From contig NZ_JYKS01000036.1 in NCBI RefSeq assembly GCF_000935045.1, forward strand, positions 1 through 64,000: a stretch of DNA of 64,000 bases, given 5' to 3'. Position 1 is the stretch's first letter. Every line of letters starts with the position of its first letter. The translations under genes and the position numbers were made by a program. Shown piece after piece: positions 53,531 to 63,670 of the stretch. The DNA is from Pseudomonas sp. 10-1B. Lineage in GTDB: Bacteria > Pseudomonadota > Gammaproteobacteria > Pseudomonadales > Pseudomonadaceae. The notes beneath the pieces were generated by a model, which saw only the letters and a program-made list of their open reading frames with translations, did no database searches and was not told the origin of the DNA.

Positions 53531-54766
53531 ATGCTTGAATTAGTTGCCGCGTTTATCTGCCTCACCACCCTCCTTACCTATGTAAATTACCGCTTCATCG
53601 GCCTGCCCCCCGCCATCGGCGTGATGGTCACGGCGTTGCTGTTCTCGCTGATCCTGCAGGGCCTGAGCCTGATCGGCTTCCCTGGCCTGGAAGCACGCGT
53701 CGAAGGGCTGATGAACCAGATCGACTTCAACGACCTGCTGATGCACTGGATGCTGGCGTTCCTGCTGTTCGCCGGCGCCCTGCACGTCAACCTCGGCGAC
53801 CTGCGCAGCTACCGCTGGCCGATCGGCCTGCTGGCGACCGTAGGCGTGCTGATCGCCACGGTGGTCATCGGCTACCTGTCGCACTGGGTCTTCGCCTTGT
53901 TCGGCTGGCATGTCCCGCTGATCTACTGCCTGCTGTTCGGCGCATTGATCTCGCCCACCGACCCAATTGCCGTGCTCGGCGCGCTGCGTACCGCCAATGC
54001 GTCAAAACCGCTGAAAACCACCATCGTTGGCGAATCGCTGTTCAACGACGGCACCGCGGTGGTGGTGTTCACCGTATTGTTTGGCATCATCCAGCTGGGT
54101 GAAACGCCAAGCATCACCGACACGGTGGTCCTGTTCGCTCGCGAGGCCATCGGCGGTGTGGTGTTCGGTGGCCTGATCGGCTACGCCACCTACCGCATGA
54201 TCAAGAGCGTCGAGCAGTACCAGGTGGAGGTCATGCTGACCCTGGCACTGGTCATCGGTGGCTCGGCCATGTGCTACGAGCTGCACGTCTCAGCGCCGAT
54301 CGCCATGGTGGTGGCCGGCCTGATCATCGGCAACCTGGGGCGCAACCTGGCGATGAACGACATGACCCGGCGCTACATGGACGGTTTCTGGGAGTTGATC
54401 GATGACATGCTCAACGCCCTGCTGTTCGCGCTGATCGGCCTGGAGCTGTTGCTGCTGCCGTTCAACTGGATGCACCTGGCGGCGGGCGGTGTACTGGCCC
54501 TGGCGGTGTTGCTGTCACGGCTGCTGACCGTGGCCCCGGCGATCGTGCTGCTGCGGCGCTGGCGCCCGGTGCCCAAAGGCACGGTGCGGGTGCTGACCTG
54601 GGGTGGCCTGCGTGGCGGGGTGTCGGTGGCCCTGGCGCTGTCGCTGCCATTGGGCGAGGAGCGCGACCTGCTGCTGTCGATTACCTACATCGTGGTGCTG
54701 TCGTCGATCCTGGTGCAGGGGTTGAGCATTGGGCGGGTGGTGCGCAAGGTCAGCGCCCAGCCTTGA
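53531..54766 (+). CDS. Na+/H+ antiporter, CPA1 (NhaP-type)
   Basis: This 411-aa membrane protein has about twelve helices, with the CPA ion-binding Asp in ISPTDPIAVLGAL and GESLFNDGTAVVVF, GGLRGGVSVALALSLP at the C-terminus: typical of NhaP/CPA1. It would extrude Na+ or K+ in exchange for H+. The ATG at 53531 follows AGGATTCGGG; an upstream open frame contains the REP block and is not coding. Confidence 0.92.
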   Translation: MLELVAAFICLTTLLTYVNYRFIGLPPAIGVMVTALLFSLILQGLSLIGFPGLEARVEGLMNQIDFNDLLMHWMLAFLLFAGALHVNLGDLRSYRWPIGLLATVGVLIATVVIGYLSHWVFALFGWHVPLIYCLLFGALISPTDPIAVLGALRTANASKPLKTTIVGESLFNDGTAVVVFTVLFGIIQLGETPSITDTVVLFAREAIGGVVFGGLIGYATYRMIKSVEQYQVEVMLTLALVIGGSAMCYELHVSAPIAMVVAGLIIGNLGRNLAMNDMTRRYMDGFWELIDDMLNALLFALIGLELLLLPFNWMHLAAGGVLALAVLLSRLLTVAPAIVLLRRWRPVPKGTVRVLTWGGLRGGVSVALALSLPLGEERDLLLSITYIVVLSSILVQGLSIGRVVRKVSAQP

Positions 54767-54771
54767 GATTT

Positions 54772-54793
54772 TGGGGCCGCTGTGCGGCCCCAG
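54772..54793. terminator. Bidirectional terminator between the antiporter and thioesterase genes
   Basis: TGGGGCCGC and GCGGCCCCA flank TGT, with AT-rich edges on both sides, between convergent genes whose stops are 31 bp apart. Confidence 0.8.
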
Positions 54794-54797
54794 AAAA

Positions 54798-55199
54798 TCA
54801 CTCTACAGCAGAATCCGGGAACTGGTCCTGGATGTACTTGATCTCGGTGCGCCCGTGCGCCGCCGGCAAGCCATCTTCACCGAGGTTGACGAAGACCATC
54901 TTGTCGACCGTGAGGATGGCCTTGCGAGTGATCTTGTTGCGCACCTCGCACTTGAGGGTGATCGAGGTACGGCCGAACTCGGTGGCGGTGATGCCCAGCT
55001 CGATGATGTCGCCCTGGCGCGAAGCACTGACGAAGTTGATTTCCGATATGTACTTGGTCACCACGCGCTGGTTGCCCAGCTGGACGATGGCGTAGATCGC
55101 CGCTTCTTCGTCGATCCAGCGCAACAGGCTGCCACCGAACAGGGTGCCATTGGGGTTGAGGTCTTCGGGTTTAACCCACTTGCGGGTGTGAAAGTTCAT
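54798..55199 (-). CDS. Acyl-CoA thioesterase, hotdog fold (YciA-like)
   Basis: This 133-aa protein has the hotdog acyl-CoA thioesterase features: NPNGTLFGGSLLRWIDEEAAI near 16-36 and the central helix, then VVTKYISEINFVSASRQGDI. It should hydrolyse acyl-CoAs in the cytosol as a hexamer or tetramer. Substrate length is not visible. It is divergent from ahcY. Confidence 0.9.
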   Translation of the reverse strand: MNFHTRKWVKPEDLNPNGTLFGGSLLRWIDEEAAIYAIVQLGNQRVVTKYISEINFVSASRQGDIIELGITATEFGRTSITLKCEVRNKITRKAILTVDKMVFVNLGEDGLPAAHGRTEIKYIQDQFPDSAVE

Positions 55200-55302
55200 C
55201 TGTACTCCTGACCTGCTTGGCTAACGTGCAGCAATGATGGCAGAGCGGCCGCCATCGCTCCATTGAACATCGACTATCGTCGCGATTAATCGACAGAAAA
55301 CC

Positions 55303-55331
55303 TTGGGCAAGCCGGCCGGCGCGGCTATAAT
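55303..55331 (+). promoter_or_regulatory. Sigma-70-type promoter of ahcY
   Basis: TTGGGC (55303-55308) and TATAAT (55326-55331) are 17 bp apart. A transcript from about 55338 would begin some 43 nt before the SAH riboswitch. Confidence 0.75.
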
Positions 55332-55380
55332 CTGCGCCGCTTCACATGGCTGCCCACAGCGCTGCCATGCCCGCCACCTG

Positions 55381-55467
55381 TCCGAGGGGCGCTGCAGCAG
55401 GCTAGGCCTGTCAGGCTCGGATGGGGCGTTGTCCGCTGCCGCGGACGCTCAACGCACAACGGCGCCC
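55381..55467 (+). promoter_or_regulatory. S-adenosylhomocysteine (SAH) riboswitch
   Basis: P1 pairs TCCGAG (55381-55386) with CTCGGA (55416-55421). CAGGC/GCCTG at 55398-55410 forms P2 with a short loop. Downstream GTCCGC/GCGGAC (55431-55446) inside GCGTTG/CAACGC forms the insert stem. GGGCGC (55387-55392) can pair with GCGCCC (55462-55467) as the pseudoknot. The conserved GAGG-GCGCUGC and AGGCUCGG segments are present. SAH riboswitches turn on ahcY when SAH accumulates. The GGAGG RBS (55485-55489) lies just downstream. Confidence 0.95.
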
Positions 55468-55494
55468 ATTCGCACACTACGAATGGAGGCTCTC

Positions 55495-56904
<1,410 letters not shown>

Positions 56905-56994
56905 GCGGCACGCTTGAAGCTGCAAGCGGCAAGCAAAGGCAGAGCGTGCCATTGCCGTTTGCAGCTCAGGAACCAGAGATCTTGAACGACGCCC

Positions 56995-57026
56995 AAGCCA
57001 GACCGGCCATCACCGATCTGGCTTTT
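56995..57026 (+). terminator. Terminator-like hairpin between ahcY and metF
   Basis: AAGCCAGA and TCTGGCTT flank a 14-nt loop, followed by TTT. Flanking CTGCAAGCGGCAAG (56920s) and CTTGCAGCTTGCCGCT (57027 onward) form a longer inverted pair around the whole interval. It probably separates ahcY from metF partially. Confidence 0.7.
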
Positions 57027-57070
57027 ACTTGCAGCTTGCCGCTAGAAGCTTGCTGCTAGAGGAACGCCTG

Positions 57071-57916
57071 ATGTCACAAGAACGCCGCTACAGTTTCGAG
57101 TTCTTCCCGACCAAGACCGACGCCGGTCACGAAAAGCTGATGGGCGTCGCCCGCCAGCTGGCCACCTACAACCCGGACTTCTTCTCCTGCACCTACGGTG
57201 CCGGTGGCTCGACCCGCGACCGCACGCTGAACACCGTGCTGCAGCTGGAAAGCGAAGTGAAAGTGCCTGCCGCACCGCACCTGTCGTGCGTGGGCGACAC
57301 CAAGGACGAACTGCGCGCCCTGCTGGCCGAATACAAGGCCGCTGGCATCAAGCGCATCGTCGCCCTGCGTGGCGACCTGCCATCGGGCATGGGCATGGCC
57401 AGTGGCGAACTGCGCTACGCCAGCGATCTGGTCGAGTTCATCCGCCAGGAAAGCGCTGACCACTTCCACCTGGAAGTGGCCGCCTACCCGGAAATGCACC
57501 CGCAGGCGCGCAACTTCGAAGCCGACCTGGCCAACTTCGTGCACAAGGTCAAGGCCGGTGCCGACAGCGCCATCACCCAGTACTTCTTCAACGCCGACAG
57601 CTACTTCTACTTCGTCGAGCGTGCGCAGAAGCTGGGCGTGGACATCCCGGTGGTGCCGGGCATCATGCCGATCACCAACTACAGCAAGCTGGCCCGCTTC
57701 TCCGACGCCTGTGGCGCCGAGATCCCGCGCTGGATCCGCAAGCAGCTGGAAGCCTATGCCGACGACACCGCCAGCATCCAGGCATTCGGTGAAGAAGTGA
57801 TCACCCGCATGTGCGAACAGCTGCTGCAAGGCGGCGCGCCGGGCCTGCACTTCTATACCTTGAACCAGGCCGAGCCGAGCCTGGCGATCTGGAACAACCT
57901 GAAACTGCCGCGCTGA
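57071..57916 (+). CDS. metF: Methylenetetrahydrofolate reductase
   Basis: MetF reduces 5,10-methylene-THF to 5-methyl-THF with FADH2, feeding methionine synthase. The 281-aa product has YSFEFFPTKTDAGHEKL, CTYGAGGSTRDRT and LRGDLPSGMG, FFNADSYFYF; a standard bacterial catalytic domain. The ATG at 57071 follows AGAGGAA. It completes the methyl cycle with metK and ahcY. Confidence 0.97.
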   Translation: MSQERRYSFEFFPTKTDAGHEKLMGVARQLATYNPDFFSCTYGAGGSTRDRTLNTVLQLESEVKVPAAPHLSCVGDTKDELRALLAEYKAAGIKRIVALRGDLPSGMGMASGELRYASDLVEFIRQESADHFHLEVAAYPEMHPQARNFEADLANFVHKVKAGADSAITQYFFNADSYFYFVERAQKLGVDIPVVPGIMPITNYSKLARFSDACGAEIPRWIRKQLEAYADDTASIQAFGEEVITRMCEQLLQGGAPGLHFYTLNQAEPSLAIWNNLKLPR

Positions 57917-57949
57917 AACTTCCTGGCAATGCCTGCTTAAGAAATGCTT

Positions 57950-57976
57950 AAGGCTTCGGTCATAGACTGAAGCCTT
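57950..57976 (+). terminator. Terminator of metF
   Basis: AAGGCTTC and GAAGCCTT flank an 11-nt loop, 33 bp after the stop, with an AT-rich tail. Confidence 0.8.
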
Positions 57977-57999
57977 ATTCATTTTCGGGTTACACAGGC

Positions 58000-59076
58000 A
58001 TGCAGCATCCCCAGCCATCGCGCCCCCAGCTGGTCTACCTGGCCTTCGGCCCGGCGACCTACCATCAGGAAGCCTGCTTCAGCATCGTCAGTGCCCTCAC
58101 CCACCTGGGCACGGCAGCAGGCGAGGCCATGGACATCCAGGTCTACACCGACAACCCGCAGCCCTACGCCAGGCTACCAGTCACTGTCCACCTGCTGGAC
58201 GAAGCCACGCGCCAGGCATGGAATGCCCCTCACGCTTATCACTTTCGCAGCAAGCATGTGCTGCTGCGCCAGGTACTGCAGCAGCACCCGCTGGCGGTGC
58301 TGATCGACACCGACACCTTCTTCCGCAAGTCGCCGCTGCAACTGTTCGCCCGCGTGGCGCCCGGCCACCTGCTGTGCAACGCCATCGGCGCGCGCTATGG
58401 CGCGAACCAGAAGTGCCTGCTGTACAAGAACCTGCTAACCATCCTGCAATCCCGGGGTCTGGCCGATTGCCAGATGCCACTGGTCAATTCCGGGGTGATC
58501 GGCCTCACTGCCGAAGACGCCGGCACCCTGGACCGCTCCATCGCCATGATGGACGAGTTCCACCCTCTGGCTCGCGAGGCCTATACCCTAGAGGAGTTCT
58601 GCCTGGCGGTAGCAGCCTACCGCGAGCTGCAGTTGGCCGAATGCACCGACGTCATCCACCACTACTGGAGCCGCAAGGCGCAGTTCCGCGCCAAGATCCA
58701 GGCCTGGCTGCGCAAGCATGACCACGACCCGCTGAGCGACGCGGCGCTGGCCGACGTTATCCTGGTCAACGACCAGTTGCCACGACCACCTGCCCTGCAC
58801 CGCCTGGGCTACAAGACGCTGAGCCTGACCCTGCCCCGCCATGAACGCCAGTTCGCCCGCGAATTGCTGTATGGCTGCTACCCCTACCCCAATGAGTTCG
58901 ACCGCGCCTGCGCGCCGGCCTGGTGGGACAAGGCCCTGGAGAACCTCCATGCCCGCCATGGCCGCATGGAACCCGAGCGGCTGCGCCAGTGCCTGCGCCA
59001 CCCAGGGTTGCGCCTGTCGCTGGGCGAGCGGCGCAAGGATATCGAGGCGTATCTGTTGAGGTCTTCCCACTCTTGA
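58000..59076 (+). CDS. Conserved protein with GT-A-like DxD motif
   Basis: I do not recognise a named family. The 358-aa protein has no signal peptide. It has an early Rossmann strand (QLVYLAFGPATYHQEACF), VLIDTDTFFRKSP with a DTD motif at about 97-101, and VNSGVIGLTAEDAG, all typical of GT-A nucleotide-sugar transferases related to GT8/GT32-type folds. The C-terminal half (about 200-358) is helical and rich in Arg, His and Leu. A glycosyltransferase role is inference. It stands alone between metF and the solute-binding protein, about 90 bp from metF. Confidence 0.65.
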   Translation: MQHPQPSRPQLVYLAFGPATYHQEACFSIVSALTHLGTAAGEAMDIQVYTDNPQPYARLPVTVHLLDEATRQAWNAPHAYHFRSKHVLLRQVLQQHPLAVLIDTDTFFRKSPLQLFARVAPGHLLCNAIGARYGANQKCLLYKNLLTILQSRGLADCQMPLVNSGVIGLTAEDAGTLDRSIAMMDEFHPLAREAYTLEEFCLAVAAYRELQLAECTDVIHHYWSRKAQFRAKIQAWLRKHDHDPLSDAALADVILVNDQLPRPPALHRLGYKTLSLTLPRHERQFARELLYGCYPYPNEFDRACAPAWWDKALENLHARHGRMEPERLRQCLRHPGLRLSLGERRKDIEAYLLRSSHS

Positions 59077-59091
59077 GTGGGCCTGTGCCGG

Positions 59092-59126
59092 CCCCTGTGG
59101 GAGCGGGTTTACCCGCGAAGAGGCCG
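59092..59126 (-). repeat. Single 35-bp REP element
   Basis: This solitary copy begins CCCTGTGGGAGCGGGTTTAC and ends AAGAGGCCGG, an almost exact complement of the described P. putida 35-bp REP. It lacks a partner, unlike most copies in the window. Confidence 0.92.
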
Positions 59127-59184
59127 GCACAGGAGAACACCATATCCTCTGGCCTTGCCCAGGCCTAGCGCGTAATCTCCGGCC

Positions 59185-59973
59185 ATGCCACACATCGCCC
59201 GTCTGTTCTGGATCCTGCTGCTCGCCTGCCTGAGCCCGTTGGCCTTGGGCGAGCGCCTGCGTCTGGTGACCGATGACTGGGCGCCCTACGTGTACCAGCA
59301 GGACGGCCAGCCGCGCGGCATCGACTACGAAGTCACTACCCTGGTCTTCGCGCGTCTCGGTGTCGAGGTGGAATGGCAGTTCCTGCCGTGGAAACGCTGC
59401 CTGGCAATGATCGAACAAGGGCTGGCCGACGGCATCATGGACGTCTTCCAGAACGAAGCACGCCAGCCATACCTGGTGTACCCAGCCGAGCCCATGTCGG
59501 ACGTCGAGTTCGTCCTGTTCCAGGCCCGCGCGCGTCGCCATGCCGTCACCGGGTTGGGCGACCTCGCCGACCTCACTGTCGGCACCTCGCCCGGCTACAA
59601 CTATGGTGCAGCGTTCAACGACGCCCCACACTTCAAGCGCGAAGCCGCCCCCACCCACGAAGCCAATTTCGGCAAATTGATGCTGGGCCGTATCGACCTG
59701 GCAGTCACCGACCGCAAGGGTGGGCACTACCTGCTGCGGCGTCTGGGCCTGCAACAGCAAGTCGAGGAACTGCCCTTGGTGATCAGCCGCCAGGCGCAGT
59801 ACCTGGGGCTGGCACGCAAGCCGGGGCGGGAGATGCTGGCCCAGGCCTTTGCCGAGGAACTGCGGCAGTTCAAGCAGGAACCGGCCTATGCGGCGATCAT
59901 CAACCGCTACACAAGCGACACCGGAAACATTCTCAACGCCGTTGAGCAGCAGGAAAGCGGCACGGCGCGTTAG
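59185..59973 (+). CDS. Periplasmic solute-binding protein, family 3
   Basis: This 262-aa protein has a signal peptide (about 1-22) and the family-3 fold (LRLVTDDWAPYVYQQDGQPRG; LPWKRCLAMIEQGLADGIMD). It has no adjacent permease or ATPase. It resembles the binding protein at 33971-34708 in the mature N-terminus and W-PWKR/W-PWAR segment, so they are probably paralogues. Solute unknown. Confidence 0.85.
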   Translation: MPHIARLFWILLLACLSPLALGERLRLVTDDWAPYVYQQDGQPRGIDYEVTTLVFARLGVEVEWQFLPWKRCLAMIEQGLADGIMDVFQNEARQPYLVYPAEPMSDVEFVLFQARARRHAVTGLGDLADLTVGTSPGYNYGAAFNDAPHFKREAAPTHEANFGKLMLGRIDLAVTDRKGGHYLLRRLGLQQQVEELPLVISRQAQYLGLARKPGREMLAQAFAEELRQFKQEPAYAAIINRYTSDTGNILNAVEQQESGTAR

Positions 59974-60192
59974 CTCTGTTATACTCGGGCCTTCCCGCCC
60001 GGCTCACGCCCGGACGCTCGGCCTCGCAACAGGCATCCCGATCGGCACCGACGCTCCTTCGCGTCCACCTTCCGTTTCCCGGATGTGCAGTGAAAGCCCA
60101 GCTGGACCGGACGCGATCGCATCCCAACGATGCCCGTCGCGCCAGGCAGAACATCCCAAACGGGCCCAGCCCACACGAGAACAGGATTGCCC

Positions 60193-62079
60193 ATGTCCTT
60201 TGCTTCCCTCGGTCTCTCCGAGGCTCTTGTCCGCGCTATCGAGGCTGCGGGCTATACCCAGCCGACCCCCGTGCAACAGCGGGCCATTCCCGCCGTGTTG
60301 CAAGGCCGCGACCTGATGGTTGCCGCACAGACAGGTACTGGTAAAACCGGCGGCTTCGCCCTGCCGATTCTCGAGCGCCTGTTCCCGGCCGGCCACCCCG
60401 ACAAGTCGCAGCGCCATGGCCCGCGCCAGCCACGCGTACTGGTGCTGACCCCGACCCGCGAACTGGCAGCCCAGGTGCATGACAGCTTCAAGGTCTATGC
60501 CCGTGACCTGCCACTGGTCAGCGCCTGCATCTTCGGCGGCGTTGGCATGAACCCGCAGATCCAGGCCATCGCCAAGGGCGTCGACGTGCTAGTCGCCTGC
60601 CCGGGCCGCTTGCTCGACCTGGCTGGCCAAGGCAAGGTCGACCTGGCCCACGTGGAAATCCTGGTCCTCGACGAAGCCGACCGCATGCTCGACATGGGCT
60701 TCATCCATGACGTCAAGAAGGTCCTCGCCCGCCTGCCGGCCAAGCGCCAGAACCTGCTGTTCTCGGCCACCTTCTCCAAGGACATCACCGACCTCGCCGA
60801 CAAGCTCCTGCATAACCCGGAGCGAATCGAAGTCACCCCGCCGAACACCACCGTCGAGCGTATCGAGCAGCGTGTCTACCGCCTGCCCGCCAGCCACAAG
60901 CGCGCGCTGCTGGCGCACCTGATCACCCAAGGTGCCTGGGAACAGGTATTGGTGTTCACCCGTACCAAGCACGGCGCCAACCGTCTGGCCGAATACCTGG
61001 AAAAGCACGGCCTGACTGCCGCTGCGATCCACGGCAACAAGAGCCAGAACGCCCGCACCAAGGCCCTGGCCGACTTCAAGGCCAACAGTGTGCGCGTCCT
61101 GGTCGCCACCGACATCGCCGCCCGCGGCCTGGACATCGACCAGCTGCCCCACGTGGTCAACTTCGAGCTGCCGAACGTCGAGGAAGACTACGTTCACCGC
61201 ATCGGCCGTACTGGCCGTGCCGGGCGTTCGGGCGAAGCCATCTCCATGGTCGCGCCAGATGAAGAGAAGCTGCTCAAGAGCATCGAGCGGGTGACCAGGC
61301 AGCGCATCCCGGATGGCGACCTGATGGGCTTCGATGCCAGCCAGGTAGAAGCCGAAAAGCCTGAAGTGCGCGAGCGCCAGCAGAACAACGGCCGCGGTGG
61401 CCGTAACCAGCAGGCCCGTGGCGAAGGCGGCAAAGACGCCAACGGCGGCCGCAAGGACAAGGGCAAGGATAAAGGCAAGACCAAGCAGCAAGCTGCCGAC
61501 AAGCCGGCCGACAAGGAAAAGAGCGGCGACAAGCAACAGCAGCAACGCAAGCCGCGTGACAAGAAGCCGCGCCAGCAACAGCAGCAGGCCAGCAACAGCA
61601 GCGTGCCGAAAGTGCCGGTCGACCGTGATCCGGAAGAGTTCCTGGACGACGATATCGACAACTTCGGCAACCGCGCCGACTACGTCAGCCCGTACCAGAA
61701 CGGCAAGGGCCAGGGCCGCAACCGCCGCCCGGGTAGCAACGCCGGTCAAGCTCAGGGCCAAGGTAATGGCCAGCGCAGCAACGCCGGTGGCCAAGGCCGC
61801 AATGGCGGCCAGCAGCGCAGCGGCAGCGGCGAAAAACGCCCGCCCCGGGCCAACAACGGTGGCGGTGCACGCCGTGACGGCGGTGGCCGTGGTCGCCCGG
61901 CCCGTGACGATGCAGCCCGGCAAGAGCCGGCAGTGCGTAGCTCACGCCAGCCGGAAAAACAGCCGGTGATCATTCGCAAGGAATCCAAGCTCGATCGTTA
62001 CCCGACGCCAGAGCAACTGGATGACCTGCCAAGCCGCCCACGTGGCGAGCGCCCGGCACTGCTGACCCGCAAGGGCTGA
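60193..62079 (+). CDS. rhlE: DEAD-box RNA helicase RhlE with long basic tail
   Basis: This 628-aa helicase has QPTPVQQRAIP, Walker A AQTGTGKT near 46-53, LDEADRM, SAT, and HRIGRTGRAGRSG. The C-terminal part after about 400 is a low-complexity region of roughly 220 residues rich in Lys, Arg, Gln, Asn, Gly and Pro, expected to be disordered and bind RNA. RhlE-type enzymes act in ribosome assembly and cold adaptation. The ATG at 60193 has AGGA 6 nt upstream. A TATACT near 59980 may be its -10 element, about 200 bp upstream. Confidence 0.93.
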   Translation: MSFASLGLSEALVRAIEAAGYTQPTPVQQRAIPAVLQGRDLMVAAQTGTGKTGGFALPILERLFPAGHPDKSQRHGPRQPRVLVLTPTRELAAQVHDSFKVYARDLPLVSACIFGGVGMNPQIQAIAKGVDVLVACPGRLLDLAGQGKVDLAHVEILVLDEADRMLDMGFIHDVKKVLARLPAKRQNLLFSATFSKDITDLADKLLHNPERIEVTPPNTTVERIEQRVYRLPASHKRALLAHLITQGAWEQVLVFTRTKHGANRLAEYLEKHGLTAAAIHGNKSQNARTKALADFKANSVRVLVATDIAARGLDIDQLPHVVNFELPNVEEDYVHRIGRTGRAGRSGEAISMVAPDEEKLLKSIERVTRQRIPDGDLMGFDASQVEAEKPEVRERQQNNGRGGRNQQARGEGGKDANGGRKDKGKDKGKTKQQAADKPADKEKSGDKQQQQRKPRDKKPRQQQQQASNSSVPKVPVDRDPEEFLDDDIDNFGNRADYVSPYQNGKGQGRNRRPGSNAGQAQGQGNGQRSNAGGQGRNGGQQRSGSGEKRPPRANNGGGARRDGGGRGRPARDDAARQEPAVRSSRQPEKQPVIIRKESKLDRYPTPEQLDDLPSRPRGERPALLTRKG

Positions 62080-62087
62080 TACGACAA

Positions 62088-62212
62088 GGGGGCCGCTTTG
62101 CGGCCCTTTCGCGACACAAGGCCGCTCCCACAAGAAACGCACCGACCTGTAGGTCAACGGTGTACTTGTGGGAGCGGCCTTGTGTCGCGAAAGGGCTGCG
62201 AAGCAGCCCCCT
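62088..62212. repeat. REP pair after rhlE
   Basis: A GGGGCCGC/GCGGCCC hairpin, then CGCGACACAAGGCCGCTCCC and GGGAGCGGCCTTGTGTCGCG arms, the same variant as at 13815-13876. Confidence 0.9.
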
Positions 62213-62232
62213 TGGTTTTCAGCTAAAGCAAA

Positions 62233-62811
62233 TTACTTCTGCTTCACACCTTCAACACTGATGTCCAGGTCCAGGGTCTGCGAAGTGGCGCCCGGGCCCT
62301 TGATGCCGAAGTCGTTCAGGTTCAGCGTGGTGGTAGCGTTGAAACCAGCGCGCTCGCCGCCCCATGGGTCCTTGCCTTCACCGTTGAAGGTAGCCTTGAA
62401 GGTGACGGGCTTGGTCACGCCGTGCATGGTCAGGTCGCCGGTCACGTCAGCGGTCTTGTCACCAGTCGACTTGACGCTGGTGGAGACGAACTTGGCTTCC
62501 GGGTACTTCTTCACGTCAAGGAAGTCGGCGCTGGCGATGTGCTTGTCACGCTCGGCGTGGTTCGACCACAGGCTGGCGGTTTTCAGGTCGACGCTGATCT
62601 TGCTGTCTTCAGGCTTGGCGCTGTCCCAGGTGAACTTGCCGTCGAAGTCCTTGAAGGTGCCGTGGATGAAGCTGTAACCCAGGTGGCTGATCTTCCAGTC
62701 AACGAATGCGTGCTGGCCTTCCTTGTCGATCTTGTACTCGGCAGCCATGGCCTGTCCAGCGGAGAGCAGAGCGGTACCGAGCGCCAGAGCGGCAAAAGTC
62801 TTTTTCAACAT
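62233..62811 (-). CDS. YceI-family periplasmic protein
   Basis: This 192-aa protein has a signal peptide (about 1-24, ending AMA) and the YceI fold (EYKIDKEGQHAFVDWKISHL at the mature N-terminus; DLTMHGVTKPVTFKATF). The family is a lipocalin-like beta-barrel that binds isoprenoid-type lipids. The start at 62811 follows GGAAGAAAGGA. Cytochrome b561 lies 34 bp upstream on the same strand, a common pairing, so they are likely an operon. Confidence 0.93.
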   Translation of the reverse strand: MLKKTFAALALGTALLSAGQAMAAEYKIDKEGQHAFVDWKISHLGYSFIHGTFKDFDGKFTWDSAKPEDSKISVDLKTASLWSNHAERDKHIASADFLDVKKYPEAKFVSTSVKSTGDKTADVTGDLTMHGVTKPVTFKATFNGEGKDPWGGERAGFNATTTLNLNDFGIKGPGATSQTLDLDISVEGVKQK

Positions 62812-62845
62812 CCTTTCTTCCTTCCTATGCAATTGAGGTTGAGAG

Positions 62846-63397
62846 TCAAGCTTTGCGGCCCAGCATGCGGGTCAGGGTCGCGTCACGGTCGATGAAATGG
62901 TGCTTGAGCGCTGCCAGGGCATGCAGCACGGCAAAAATCACCAGGCCCCAGGCCAGCCAGAGATGAATCACACCAGCCAGGTCTGCCTGGTCGGGCAGGT
63001 CGCTGACCAGTGCCGGTACCTCGAACAGGCCGAACACCGGAATGCCGACGCCGTCGGCAGTGGAAATCAGGTAACCGGCGACCATTACCGCAAACAGCCC
63101 GAGGTACAGGGCCAGGTGGCCCAGCTTGGCCGCCAGGCGGGTGAAAGCGCCATGGTTGGCCGGTGCCGGTGGCGGTGGGCTGACGAAGCGCCAGAGCACC
63201 CGCAGCAGCATCACCGCCAGCAGCACCAGACCGATGCTCTTGTGCAGGTCCGGGCCGGCTTTGCGCCAAGGGCTGTAGTAGTCGAGCCCGACCATCCACA
63301 GGCCCAGGCCGAACAAGCCGAAGACTGCCAGCGCTACGCCCCAGTGCAGGACGATGCTGACCACGCCGTAGCGAGAAGATGAATTGCGCAGTTGCAT
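62846..63397 (-). CDS. Cytochrome b561 family protein
   Basis: This 183-aa membrane protein has four hydrophobic helices with heme-ligand histidines in SIVLHWGVALAVFG, GPDLHKSIGLVLLAV, HLWLAWGLVIFAVLHALAALKHH. Bacterial cytochrome b561 takes electrons in the membrane, for example toward periplasmic partners. It is paired with yceI. Confidence 0.93.
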   Translation of the reverse strand: MQLRNSSSRYGVVSIVLHWGVALAVFGLFGLGLWMVGLDYYSPWRKAGPDLHKSIGLVLLAVMLLRVLWRFVSPPPPAPANHGAFTRLAAKLGHLALYLGLFAVMVAGYLISTADGVGIPVFGLFEVPALVSDLPDQADLAGVIHLWLAWGLVIFAVLHALAALKHHFIDRDATLTRMLGRKA

Positions 63398-63562
63398 GTT
63401 GACGTGTTTCCCCGTGAAAGCTGTGCACAGACTAACGCGTAACGTATCGAATAAAAGCAGAAAAAATTGCTTTGGATTATCGAAAAATCCGATGTTAATT
63501 CTGTAAGCTTCCCATTAAGGAAACATTAACGATAGTCGGGGAAATTGCGCTTGTCAGTGCCG
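63398..63562 (-). other. Upstream region of the cytochrome b561-yceI operon
   Basis: About 110 bp around 63436-63545 are AT-rich compared with the surroundings and should hold the promoter of the minus-strand pair. I cannot place a convincing -35/-10 set. Confidence 0.45.
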
Positions 63563-63655
63563 GCCCTATCGCCGGCAAGCCGGCTCCCACAGGTATTGCA
63601 CAGGCCTTCGAACCTATGACGAACCTGTGGGAGCTGGCTTGCCGGCGATACGGGT
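63563..63655. repeat. REP pair before the amine oxidase gene
   Basis: GGCCCTATCGCCGGCAAGCC and GGCTTGCCGGCGATACGGG arms, similar to those at 27142 and 50043. Confidence 0.88.
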
Positions 63656-63670
63656 AGCAGCCACAACAGG

